The notes under the pieces were generated by a model. That model had not been told where the DNA came from, did not search any database, and worked only from the letters and a program-made list of their open reading frames with translations. 64,000 bases of DNA from Fonsecaea monophora (Eukaryota; Ascomycota; Eurotiomycetes; Chaetothyriales; Herpotrichiellaceae): NCBI RefSeq assembly GCF_001642475.1, contig NW_019173960.1, positions 245,164-309,163 on the forward strand, in the 5' to 3' direction. The stretch's first letter is position 1, and each line of letters starts with the position of its first letter. Both the position numbers and the translations under genes were made by a program. Below are positions 44,375 through 56,035 of this stretch, piece by piece.

Positions 44375-46268
44375 ATGAGCCCGAGCATGTCAATGTCCGC
44401 TCTGCCCCGGCATGGCTACTACCGCGGCCGAGTCCGGTCCGGCTGTCTCACATGTCGCGGACGCAAGGTTTGTAACCTACTGCTGTGCTTTTCATTCCCC
44501 TTGTAACGCATTGGCATAGGTAAAATGCGATGAAGCGAAGCCAGCCTGCGATAATTGCACGCGGCTGGAGCGGCGGTGCGTGTACAAGCCCAAGAAAAGC
44601 CAACTGCGCAGTACGAACGTCGATACTACAAATCAGCATCCACTACGGATCTTGGAAGATACCAGGATCAACCATGTGTCTCTTCAACCCAACCCAAGCC
44701 CGGCCTCAGAAGATGCTGGCGCGGGAGAATTAGACGTCGCCACCCTCGCCCACGCCTCCAAGACCTGGGATAGCAGCCACGACCCGTTTCTACACCCTGA
44801 CAGCTGGAAGGCCGAGGTGACGGCGCGCCTGGAGCGGGCGTTGCAGGGCCAGACACAGAGTCCCAGCACCCGAAGTCCCGATAATGGCCACGCAGATACA
44901 GACCTCCCAGCAACCCTCATCTCGCGCGACATCGAACTTACCACGACCATGGACTTCCTCGCGTCGCGCGGAGAACCCTCTCAACTGATGACCTTCTTCG
45001 CCGACGAGGTTGAGTGTCCAGGCATCACGCCTTTCGACCCGGTCAACTGGCAGCGAGCAAAGCTGCACCTCGTCGAGCTGGGCAAGTCCTGCCCAGCTGT
45101 GGCGTCGGGCGTCATTGCGGTTTCGGCGCTATACAAAGCACAGCTTTACGCGCTCCCCCAGTCCAAAGCCCTGTCTCACTACCGCGCCGTTAAGAGGTCC
45201 TTTGACGAGCTGTTGCAAGTCCACAGCCAGCAGGATTTCGACACGGTCATCGCGGTGGCTTTTTTACTGTGTCTCTTTGAACTAATCCACGCCGGCGAAG
45301 TAGTGCCTGTCTTCAAAGAGCCCAGCACACACTTCGTTGAGAGACTCGCGGCGTTGGCGGCCGCACAATCGTCATCGCCTTCGCCGGCGACCCCTCCGTT
45401 GACAATCCGTCTAATCACCTGGATAAAAATCTTCCAGGCAATAACCATGCGCGCCGGCGGTACGGGCCTCCTCTCGGAAACCATCGAGACCCTGCTTCCT
45501 GAGTACGAGAGCCCCATCCCCGCCATCAGTCCGCTACCAGAGGCACAGCACGACGACACTTCCGGAGCCTCGGCGGCCACGGGGGGCCAGCTGGGCGAAG
45601 TGCTCGGTGCGCCGCTGTTCGACTTCTACTTCCGGCTGCAGCTGGTGTCGCGCGATATTGCGCGGCTGACACACTACCACCGGTCGCGCACGACGGGCGG
45701 CGACCAGGACGAGGTTGTCGAGCACGTGGAGCGCATCAAGGCGCGGCTGCGCGCGCTGTGGGCCGGCCGGAGCACCACGCAGCGCCAGACGCCGCAGGAC
45801 CTGGCGGCGCAGCTGGCGCCGCGCATCGCACGCCCCCTCGCGAGTCTGATCGGTATCTGCGACGCCGCCTACCACGCCGAGTTTGTCGAGATCGACCGCG
45901 TGCTGGGCGACCCAGTCTCGAAGTGGACGGATTCCCGCAACGCACTGCGCACAATTCGCGACCTCGTCGATCGGGACCGAGACCGGGCCCTGCGCCAAAC
46001 CGATGGCACCGAAGGCCGAGAGACACAATCGACGGTCAATCCAGGCTATATCCGCGCGCTCTTCCTGTACGCGATTGAATGCATGGACGAAGCACAGATC
46101 CGCTGGGCGACTGACCGCATCGCCGACATCCGCAGCTCGATCTACCGCAGCGATTTCTTTGCCAAGTTTGCTACGGCGCTCGCGGACGCCCAGATGCGCA
46201 AGGAGAGACGCGTCACGTCCAAATATTTCTGCATATGGTTCTTTGGCGTGCCACCGCCATATATGTGA
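44375..46268 (+). CDS. Zn2Cys6 transcription factor, two exons
   Basis: ATG at 44375 begins MSPSMSMSALPRHGYYRGRV; an intron at 44468-44519 interrupts the zinc cluster, and splicing gives SGCLTCRGRKVKCDEAKPAC followed by DNCTRLERRC, the complete six-Cys motif. 1842 coding bases (613 residues). The second exon is a single long frame containing a fungal-specific regulator domain (residues about 170-500). DNA from about 45550 to 46060 is markedly GC-rich and generates long antisense frames that are shadows. A start in the other frame (MATTAAESG) would destroy the zinc cluster and is rejected. Placed between the phosphatase (divergent) and the sugar carrier (convergent), it may regulate them (inference). 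Confidence 0.92.
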
Positions 46269-46476
46269 CCGCGTTTCAATCAGGAGTTACTATGTGCGGT
46301 TTCTAACACTTTTGGTTTTAAGGTGTACAGCAAAAATGGCAGAAGCGCCCAGCAGGTGCCAGGGATGGTTCCTCTTACGAGCTCTTTTGCTCGGACACCG
46401 GTGTACCCTGGGGACTCAATACTCTCAAAGCTCAGAGCCAGTCAGAATCAAAATCCTGAAACAGAGCTTTTTGCTT

Positions 46477-48380
46477 CTACACTTTGACTTGGCTAGTGGT
46501 TGCATCCTTCTCCACAACAGCCTCGACCAAATCGACCTGGGCCTTGGAAAAGTGGCGTGGCGCTAGGTTGCGAGCAAACAAGATGTCCATTTCGGCAGTC
46601 GTCCGGTCCTTGGTCTCCGGGACACAAAAATACGCAAAGACAGTCGAGATCAGACAGCCTCCGGCCCAGAAGAAGCCCGTCCTGGCCCCCCAATTCCACG
46701 CGCTAGTGTTCAGTTGGTATGGCGTCAGGACACCGGCAATGATGGTGGAGATGGCGTAAGTGAACCGGGCGAGCACCACGACTTTACTGCGGAGGAGGGC
46801 CGAGGGGATCTCGGCGCAGAGGGTGTTGGTGAGTGGGCCACTGGTGGCGTTGTACAGAAAGGAAGAGATAATCAAAATCGACCCAATCGCCCACGAGTAC
46901 GAGGTGTTGGACGAGTGTGCTTGAGGTACGCCCAGACCGCCGATGATGACCATAAGAATCAGCATAACCACCAGACTCCAGAAGTAAATGAGTCGGCGGC
47001 CGAAGAAGGGTAGGAAAATCCACTGGAATGAATAGCCAGGTTAGAAATCCACAAATTCGAATGTATGCATCATCGGCATCGAACAAGGTGATGAAACCTA
47101 CCGCCACGAACCCTCCCAGCAAAGCTAGCGAATAGCTCACAATGGTCATGTTGAAAGCCTGCGTACTGGGCAGGCCGGCCTGCTCGAGAAAATAAGTCGA
47201 ATACCCGCGGAGAGGGTTGCCGCTGAGGGTTTGGATGCAGTAAATGCCGATGGGGATCAAGGTCCTTTTCAGGTCAACGCCCTTGAAGCAGGCCAGATAA
47301 GAAGTCTCGGCGTTGACGGCGCGTTCGTACTCGGTTGTGACGACCATCAGGGCCACTTTTTTGTCAATGTCCAGACTTTCTTTTTGATGTTGCTTGGACG
47401 AGAGGCCCCTCAGGACGGTCTTTGCATCCTCGAGGCGACCCTGTCTGACGAGCCACCAGGGCGACTCGGGTGCGAAGGTGAGGAGCGGTATCAGGATGAC
47501 AGGCCACACCCATCTGGAAATGGATCAAGTTAGCACTGAGTCGCGATTTTCCTCCTGCAAAGATTTGGCTCACTGAACAGCAAATGGGATCCTGTACGCC
47601 CACTGGTCTTGGATGCTCAGAACTCCGCGAAGAATGCCAGCGCCGATGAGATGGCCAATTGCCTTTGAGAGTGTAAGTGTTTAAACTTGTGTCCTTTCAA
47701 GCTTCGACAGGAGAGATGTCATACCCAGCAGGCATTAACCCAGGTGGTAAGGTACGGTTGAAGGCAAGTTGGAGCAATCTCCATTGCATAGACGACAGGA
47801 ATGGTCTGGAATAGACCAATAGGAATTCCTAGTGTTCGAGTTCGTCAGGTACATCATGGGGGTCACCCCCAACATCTGGGGTGATCTCGCACATACCAAA
47901 AAGTACCTGACCGACTTCGAGTACGTCGAGGCTCGGAGCAAAGAATTGAATGAAGATGAATGCGACGATGACCACCAGGCCAGCTATCATGGTCTTGCGA
48001 AAGCCGAATTGGTCGCTGACCCATCCAGCTACCAACAGACCGATCAACTGGCCACAGGAACCCCCGTTGTTCAGCCCGGCTTGCCACTTCGCAGGGATCT
48101 CGTGTTTGCCCTTGCCAACAGGGACACCGTACCGTTTCTGAAACGTCGACTGAGCGATCAAATTGCCCATCAACATGGTGTCGTATCCTTCCATGAAGAT
48201 GGCGGCCGACATGGCCAAACTCCAGAAGATGGGCTTGGGATACAGCTTGATGGCATCCCGTAAACGCAAGTCGTGCTCCTGGTTGTTTCCCTCTTGAGCG
48301 TCGGGCAGCCACTCGGCCGGGCTGCTGCTAGGTCGGGGTTCTTCGGCTACAGAGACATCGACTTCTTTCTGGGCCGCCAT
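46477..48380 (-). CDS. MFS sugar carrier, alpha-glucoside:H+ symporter type, five exons
   Basis: ATG at 48380; introns at 47829-47896, 47663-47724, 47514-47573 and 47023-47101; 1635 coding bases (544 residues). Twelve membrane segments are expected. Diagnostic pieces: MEGYDTMLMGN in TM1 (as in maltose-type permeases), VSDQFGFRKT between TM2 and TM3, PESPWWLVRQGRLEDAKTVL after TM6 (sugar-porter signature), YFLEQAGLPSTQAFNM, FGRRLIYFW and PETKDRTTAEMDILF after TM12. These match fungal alpha-glucoside permeases, which import maltose- or other alpha-glucosides with protons at the plasma membrane. No alpha-glucosidase gene is present in the window. Converges with the Zn2Cys6 regulator. Confidence 0.93.
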
Positions 48381-49019
48381 GGCTAAAGGACGTCGTTGCA
48401 GGAATTATTCGTGCTCGGCACAATTCAAGATAACAATGTTGGACGAGAAGAAGAAGACCACTGGGCTAGATAGAGACCTGTCACACTGCTTTCCACCTCT
48501 CCAAGCGACGACATTCCGACCACTTCTTAAATACTCGCATCCTTGCGTGCTCTGCTCCGTATGTCTCGGTGGTGACCTCGTGCAGAACGCCATGTTCTGG
48601 AATAAATTTGTAGATGGACAAATCTTGCAGAAGATCCTTTTAGATGGACCGCCAATCACCAAGTTGAGCAGCACCTCGTGGCCAGACACGCGAGAAGTCA
48701 TCTTTAAAACCCCTCCAAGGTGGTATTAGAGCTTTTCTTATCTGTTGCCGATGGAGGATTTCGAGCTCCACCTTGTGCTTATCTGGAACCGACCGAAAAT
48801 CTCCAAGCGACGAGGCAAGAAAATAGGTGATGCAGTGAGCTAATACTCCAGAAGGGGCAGAAAAGCTGTTTCTACCGAGTCAGTAGGTTACGTGACTTCA
48901 CAGAAGGTGATTACTTCAAGAGGGTCAATCTTGGGAAGCAGTACTCAAGGTTGTCACAGAGTCAGCTGCTAGCGTTTGATGATTTGCACGTGGGTGATGT
49001 CATGCCAGAGGACGATCTA
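48381..49019. other. Intergenic region
   Basis: About 640 bases upstream of the sugar carrier and downstream of the 2H phosphoesterase-like gene. No gene or repeat is recognised. Confidence 0.4.
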
Positions 49020-49805
49020 TCATGCGGATTCCCCTCCTTCTCGCCCGAGGTAGAACAGCCTTGGATACGCACACATGTCCTGAAACACACAAAATTCCAC
49101 AGCGCCCAGATCAAATTCCATCTTCACCTTGGGGAGAAGCTCAGCAAAGGTCTTGTTGAGCGCAAGCCTATCGTCACCGTCCACATGTCGCAACAGATAG
49201 GCGACGGTGACGTGAAAGATGTACATGTCATGTCGAGGGGCACGGAACCCCATAGCGTCAGCGAGTCGATCCCTCAGCCTCCTCATACGCTTTTCTTCCT
49301 CGTCGGTGGCTCCCTCAATCTCAAGCCCCACGCCGACCACGGCGGGATCGAATCCCCGAACTCGCATCTTGTATGGCGGTGCCAGGCCCTCGCTTTGGAG
49401 CTGGTCACCCAGCTCTCCCAAGGTTTTGGAAAACTCGACCGTGTACTCGTCCAGCGGTCTTTTTTCCAAATCTTCCGGCCACATGTCGCCCTCACATTCG
49501 ATCTCCCGGACACCATCTAAAACGGTCATGTGCCATGTTTCTGGAGGGACCAGACGGAAGAAGTGAGCAAGAGTTGCGTGGGAGCCGAGAGCGTCGTGGA
49601 TAGCACGTAGACCGGATATCAGGGGAGAATCGAGCGGGATGTGACAGATGGTGGTGTTACCAGGATACCGTTGGGCAAGACCGTCTGGGGAGAATTTGAC
49701 TGGGACACCTTCAGGGTAGGGTGACCTTGCAAGAGTGACTGCTGTCTCGCTGAGGGTGGTAGTTGCAGTAGTGGTGGTGGTGGTGGTGGCTGTTGGGGCT
49801 GTCAT
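49020..49805 (-). CDS. 2H phosphoesterase-like protein (DUF1868 type)
   Basis: Intronless 261-residue frame, ATG at 49805. After a Thr-rich start encoded by an (ACC/ACT)n tract, the two signature motifs of the 2H superfamily are seen: HMTV (in PPETWHMTVLDG, near residue 93) and HVTV (in MYIFHVTVAYLLR, near residue 199), each His-x-Thr acting on 2',3'-cyclic or similar phosphodiesters. The RYPGNTTICHIP and YKMRVRGFDPAV segments fit the family core. The substrate in fungi is unknown; RNA end or cyclic-nucleotide processing is inferred from the superfamily. It is the last intact gene before the telomere, and its start codon is only about 350 bases from the RIP-mutated block. Confidence 0.85.
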   Translation of the reverse strand: MTAPTATTTTTTTATTTLSETAVTLARSPYPEGVPVKFSPDGLAQRYPGNTTICHIPLDSPLISGLRAIHDALGSHATLAHFFRLVPPETWHMTVLDGVREIECEGDMWPEDLEKRPLDEYTVEFSKTLGELGDQLQSEGLAPPYKMRVRGFDPAVVGVGLEIEGATDEEEKRMRRLRDRLADAMGFRAPRHDMYIFHVTVAYLLRHVDGDDRLALNKTFAELLPKVKMEFDLGAVEFCVFQDMCAYPRLFYLGREGGESA

Positions 49806-50158
49806 GATTGCCCTACTCTTGCAATGGGGTCTGATGTTGGAGAACAGACGAGATGGAAAAGGCCTTCACTACTTCTAGGATTTGCCAGACTTGTGCCGTG
49901 GCCCAGCATCAACAGAGAAGGTATGAGCTTACCTCTCTTTATACGGATGTACTTGGACACGTGTGGTGAAAGATTTGTCTGTTCCCATCGGCAAAAGATT
50001 GTCGTCGGTTAGAGATTGCCGAGTATGCTGCAAGCTGCAAGCTGCAAGCCTAAGACCATGGCGAACCTACAAGTACTGAGTAGTAGTGGTAACAGCCACG
50101 TGGTGGGATGGAGGATGTTATAATTATAAGTGTTATCAAGCTTACTTAGTGTTAAGTG

Positions 50159-50273
50159 CTGCTTCCTGTATGGCCTAATGAGGTTAGGCTTCCTTAGTTC
50201 CAGTCCTTTTATTATATGAGCTAGGTCGAGAGTACGTAAGGTATGAATAGTCGTATAACTTTAGAATAGTATA
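50159..50273. repeat. Second copy of the 110-bp repeat seen at 41.97 kb
   Basis: Shares gctgcttcct, ggttaggcttcctt, agctaggtcgagagtacgta plus agg, and actttagaatagtat with 41969-42080, in the same order and strand. It marks the left edge of the RIP block and could be the end of a transposon. Confidence 0.8.
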
Positions 50274-52149
50274 GTAAAGTAGATATTATAAGTTAGTTAC
50301 GAGAGAGTGTAACTATAAAAGAGTAATAAGCGTAGCTATATACTTATAAGGCGCGTCCCGAATAGGTAACTAGGAATGGTATATTAGTATATTAATATAG
50401 AGTATACTACTACACTACTATATCGTAAGTTTCCTCTTTTAGTAGTCACGTACGGTACGTAACCTAGCCCCGTCTCTATTAGGCTGTCGCGTCCCCGGTA
50501 GACCTACCTCTAGACGCCCCGCGCCTAAGGTCATATATAGGCCGTTTCTAACACCATCCCCCTCCTATCCTATTCGTTATCCTTAACGTACTTAAGGTAG
50601 GCCGCGCCTACCCCGTATCTCTCTCTACCCTTCCTTCTTTTCTTTATAGCTAATTATATAGAACTTCCGCATAGCTAAACCTCGTCGTTCTTTAAAACCT
50701 ATAAAGACTTAAAGCGAGCTATTACGAGGTACTTTATACGTGAGGTATTATAGTAAACCCGAAGTAGTTTACTTAGTAATATAGTAGTAGAGCGATGTAG
50801 TAGAGACGAAACTAAGAGTATAGTGTAATGGGGAGGTCTACAAGCCGGCACGTAACTAGCTGATTTACCTGTATAATGTATAGGTAAATATTCCTACCTC
50901 CTGATTAGCTAGATCTCGGACACTAGGTCCGAGAGTCTTTTTTTTCTTAGAGATCCTCTTAGAGGAGGAAAAGTTTTTAATAAGAAGAGAATAGAGCGAT
51001 TAATTAAGTAATGAAATCTATCTAATTAGGATCTTTAATGCGGTCTTATTATTACTATACGATAGTCGTTACTCCTAATACTATGCCCACCGCCGTACGA
51101 GTTAATGCCTCTAGTTAAGAGCCTTACTATCAGGAACGGCCTATGGAGATAGGCATGAGGGCAGCGATAGGTATAGGTAGGTATAGGTATTCCTTAATAG
51201 TATATCTTAACTAAAACTTAAAGTATAAGGGAAGGAAGCTTCCCTCAGGCGGTGAGCATACGGTGCTTAAATAATAAGGGGTTATTACGTATAAGTTATA
51301 CTTAGCGGTTCGTGATAATTATCCCCCCCCTAAGCTTCTCGTCCTCGAGAAGTTTCTAGGGATCCCCCTCCCGCGTACCGTAAGCGTCTCGTATACTCGT
51401 ATAATTTTTACATTATCTTAAGGGTCGCGTACGGTCCGTAGCTGTTTAACCTCGTCGTCGCATCCTCCATTTACGCTCCGTAATGTAGATTAATTAATTC
51501 TTATAGTAGTAGACCTATCCTTAGGCGACGTCCTCATACCCCTAGGGGTATCCTATAGGTAGGCCTCATACCGTTCGTATCTCCGTACTATTAAAGGGGT
51601 AGCCGTATACGTATAGCGTACGAGTCGTACTCGACTATTATTAATATAAGTCTAGTAGACCTTACCGTCGCATCGTACTAGTAGCCCTTTATTATTATTT
51701 TCCTTTCGTTTTCGTTTTCTCTTCCTTCTTCCTTCTTACCTATAATAACTATAATAATAACTACTATATAAGTGCTTTTCCCCTTCGTTCCGTATACGAA
51801 ACGTATATATTAATAATTAGTAAAGCTCCCTACTCTCGTACCCTCTTATTAGAGTAAGTTCCGGTAATCCTCGATGAATTCGTATGCGAGGAGGCCGCGA
51901 CTAACATTCGTATCGTAATCCCTATAATTTAAGCTCTTCTCCTACTCCTCTAATAGTATATACTACGGTAACTATTATAGTCCGCGTACTAACCGCTATA
52001 GTATCTACCGCCGTTACTACCTCTACTACCTTTATTATCGATCGCTCCGCGACCCCGGTTACTACCGGCGGTAGGGCTGAGGATCCTAGGGATAACCGTC
52101 CTCTACGGCGCCTCCGTAAGTTATACGATTCGCGTACGGTTCGCTATTA

Positions 52150-52700
52150 ACTTATAATATAGTCCCTAACGATACGCCCCCTACCCCCTCTCTCTCTAAG
52201 CGGGCTAAGACGGCGAAGGCTAAGAGCTCTTACTACTACCGCTACCTATACCGCCTACGGGCCGTAGACGATATAGCGGGGCGGGAGATCGAATGTATTT
52301 TTATAATCGAGACGGGTCGTCGTTCTACTAATTACTCTTATTATAGTAAGGGTAAGCGCGGTAGTCGCTTAAGCTACGTACCGGTAAGTCCTATACGGTC
52401 TATATACGTTCCGTAGGCTAATAATTTTAGATTCCTCCTTCGCTCGTTTCGCGTACGAATAGCCTATAGGCCGCTAACCTCGCCTACGCGAGGGGCGAGG
52501 ATGGCGCGCCCGCCGTTACCGTTATCTAGCGCGAGGCGGACACTATCGACGCCGAGCTCCGGCTCGTCGAGACCGACGTAGCTCGTAAGTCGGCGAGTAG
52601 TCTTACTATTAAAGGCCGTATACGTTCCGCCCGCGGTTCTAGTACGGGTACTACGAGTACTAGCGGCGGCTAGCTTAAACCCCTATTAGCCTACCTTATC
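52150..52700 (+). pseudogene. Possible protein-coding relic on the plus strand (unknown repeat ORF)
   Basis: The plus strand holds semi-open stretches with protein-like composition: PSLSKRAKTAKAKSS then YRLRAVDDIAGREIECIFII (about 52185-52300), and later ADTIDAELRLVETDVARKSA (about 52535-52595), ending at a TAG after a Ser/Gly/Thr stretch. Several Tyr codons may be former Cys (TGC to TAC by RIP). I do not recognise the family; opposite orientation to the gypsy pol suggests another repeat. Confidence 0.35.
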
Positions 52701-53084
52701 GACGCCGTACGGGCCGCGGTCGACTCCTACCGGGAGGTAGTACGTACCGTACGCTTCCCGCACCCTATTCGCGTACTAATAATTTTAGAATAACTTAGAG
52801 GCTCGGGTATAGCCCGACGAGGATTCGGGCTCCGATGCGGAGTAAGCTCCCTACGAGTAGTTAGTTAGGTATTAAGGAGGTATCGCCCTTAAGTCGCGTA
52901 CGTTCCGCGTACGCTTTAGCTTAGGCTCCCTTAGGGAAATCGGAGTTTCGTACCGTAGTAGATTCGCCTCCGAGCGTTAGAGCGTAAGTCGACTACTTAT
53001 TAGTTCGTATACGTATTTTTTACCTTACTTATATAAGGCGTAAGAGATCTATATATGAGTCGCTATAGCCTTAGTCATTAAAAA

Positions 53085-56035
53085 TGATAATTTATTCTCC
53101 ACTCCTATACTTATTCTCGATGAAATTCGTCTAGCTTCCCCTATACGTTCCGTAGGTACTCCTTAGGCTTCTAGTTATCGTAAGCCTCGCTAAATCCCTT
53201 CTATTAGATATAGTACTCTAGTCTTCCTTATCGTTCTCTTATAGCGAGGATTTACTCGACTTCCTATTCCTCCTCGTCGTCGATATTAACTAGCTCGGGG
53301 GTTTCTCTCCCGGACCGCCTACGATACGTATATAGTAGGGATATATAGAATATAAGGTATAGTTAACTATACTTCTTAAGTAAGTCTAACCTATAGGTAT
53401 TCCTTCTAATATATTTTAAGACTATAAAGGGTCCGATATTCTAATCCGTAAGCTTTCTACTTACGCGTAGTATACGGATATTCTTCGAGGAGACTATAAC
53501 TTTATCCTTAATGTTAAAGAATATCTCCGTTCGCTTCTTATCGTAATATTTAGTTATTTTTACTATCTATCGCTTAACTATATTATACGCCTCGCCGACT
53601 TATAGTAGGGAGTCCGCGAGCTAGTTAGTCCGGTCCCGCGCGAGCTTATTTTAAGGCGTTACTTCCTATATATTAAGATATATATCTAGCTCGAACGTTA
53701 GTACCTAGAAGAACGGAGTCTTACTAGTAGTTACATTATAAGTTACGTTCATTACGTACTCTACGCTTACGAGTAGCGTAGCTTAATTAGTCTACTTATA
53801 GTTTATATAATAACGTAGGTATACTTTAAGTATCTAGTTTATACGCTCCGTCTGACCATCGGTCTACGGATAGAAAGCGGTAGAGAATAGGCGGCGAGTC
53901 GTAAGGTAGTCGTATAGGGTTCTAAACTACGTCGACGTAAATAGAGACCTTCTATCGTTAACTATTAACTTAAGCGCGCTATACTTCGCTACTACCTTTT
54001 CTAGAACTATTTAGTCTAGGCCTTAAGCGTTAATAGTACTTATATAGAGTGTAAAGATTATCATTTTCGAGTACTTATTAACGATAACTAGTATTAAATC
54101 GTAGGCGATTCCGTTATATAACGAAGGCGGTAAGCCTATAATAAAGTCTATTAAAATATCTTACTAGGGACCCTTAAGTATAGGTAACGATTAGAGCTTC
54201 CCGTACGACTTCTACCTTAATACTTTTATTCGTTAATATACGTTATATATCTTAATATACTCTTATATATTACGACGTATATACGACTACTAGTAGTATT
54301 ATATAAGATTCGCTACCGTCCGGTACTCGCTAAAATACCCGCCTTACTATAGATTATTATAGTTAACCTAGAGGATTTCTCCCTAAGTTATAGGATTATA
54401 CGGGATGTATACGTAGCCCCCGCGACGCGCTAACCTATCCTTATCGATACTTTAGATACTAGAGAACTCGCCCTTCTTAATGTATCTATTTAGCTCCCGT
54501 TTCTACGGAGCGTCCTAGTACTATTTATTAAGTAATTATAATTCTCTTATACGGTCCGTAAGCGCTTCTTTATACGTCTATAGGTTAACCGTCTCTTACC
54601 CGCTTAAGTTTACCCTTTCCTCTACCTCGGGAGTAGGTAGTATTATAATATTATATATACTCTCCTTAAGACTTAATCGCCTCCGAGTCTCCGCTCGGGT
54701 AAGAACGCTAACGATAACTTTACCGCCGCGCCTTATACGACCCTTAGGCGTATCCTCTACGAGGGCTATACGTAATCGTAGTAGCTTCGTAAGAGCATTT
54801 ACTACGGGTTATTCTTCCTCTACTATATAGTTAGGACGGTAGGAGAGCCTATCCGCGAGGTTATCCTTTCCGCGCCTCTATTAAATTAAGAAGTCGTATA
54901 CCGTTAGGACCTCTACCTAACGTATCTACCGTCGATTTAGGACCTTAATAGTTATAAAGTATTAAAGCGCCTTATAATTAGTAAGGACTATCGTACTTTC
55001 TATAAGCGATTTAAGGTAATGTCTCTATATCTTAAATACGTATATAATCGATAGTATTTCTACATCCCTCGTAGTATAATTCTTCTCCGCGGGAGTTATC
55101 TTCCGCGAGTAGAACGCTACGGGGTATTATTACGTACGTCCCCTCTACGTCTCGTACGCTTAGGATAGTACTCCCCTAAGCGCCTAGCCTAAGGCATCCG
55201 TTTCGACCTTATTCCTTCGCTTAGGATCGAAATGCGCTAGTATAAGGGCCTCCGAGAAGCGCGCCTTTAGCGTACGGAACGTAACGTCCGCTTCCTTAGT
55301 CTATATAAGAGTTCTAGTCTTTTTCCCTACCTTTATATCTATTAAGAGATCCGTAATAAGGGCTACTACCGCGGAATATCGGTAGATAAACCCTCGGTAG
55401 AAGTTAGCGAACCTTAGGAATACTTAGATATCTCTAAAGGTCTTAGGGACTAGCTACTCCTATATCGCGGATACCTTACTAAGGTCTATCGATACTCCTA
55501 CGGTTCCTACGCGGAAACCTAGGAAGTCTACCTCCGTAGTGAAGAATTTACACTTCGATAAGTTCGCGTATAGCCTATACTCCTTTAGGCGTTCTAGTAC
55601 GAGGTTTACATACGCTTTATATACGGCTTTATCCGAACTAAATATTAAGATATTATCTATAAACGCGATATAGACCTCGTTTAAGAGACCCTTAAGAGCC
55701 TCGTTAATGTAGGCTTAGAATGATGCTAGCGCGTTCGTTAACCTAAAGGGTATAACTAGATATTTAAAGTGCCCGTATCGCGTACGAAACGTAGTCTTCT
55801 AGCGGTCTTCTTCCGCTATAAGTATACGATAATAAGCGTCCTTCAGGTCTAGCTTCGTATATACCTTAACCCTAATAAGTCGATCTAGGATCTTAAGGAT
55901 GAGAGGTAAGGAGTATCGATTCTTTTTAGTTACTCGGTTTAATCTACGATAATTAACGTAGAGTCGTAGGCTACTATCCTTCTTAGGTACGAATAGGATT
56001 AGAGCGCCTACCCTACTACCCTACTCAATGGTACC
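53085..56035 (-). mobile_element. Ty3/gypsy (chromovirus-type) retrotransposon pol relic, RIP-mutated
   Basis: Translating the minus strand through RIP stops (TAA/TAG standing for CAA/CAG) gives, in order: reverse transcriptase from ALILFVPKKDSSLRLYVNYR (about 55970), YGHFKYLVIPFRLTNALASF (about 55780), FIDNILIFS (from FxDD, about 55650) and NLSKCKFFTTEVDFLGFRVG (about 55550); RNase H with AEKNYTTRDVEILSIIY (about 55080); integrase end with FST-type segments near 53880; DKVIVSSKNIR and LDLLKKYS near 53400-53500; and a chromodomain-like tail VE-ILAIRERxGRLEYYI at about 53200-53270, ending near 53085. Protease and Gag are not recognised: similarity stops abruptly near 56035, so the copy seems truncated. 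No pair of LTRs was found. Confidence 0.88.

Noticed and set aside
45534..46078. Long antisense and alternate-frame ORFs rich in Arg/Ala/Pro
   Set aside because: They are shadows of the GC-rich part of the Zn2Cys6 regulator exon, whose own frame is continuous and family-like.
1..50000. tRNA or rRNA genes
   Set aside because: By eye I found no convincing A-box/B-box pair or cloverleaf; a tRNAscan run would be needed to exclude them.
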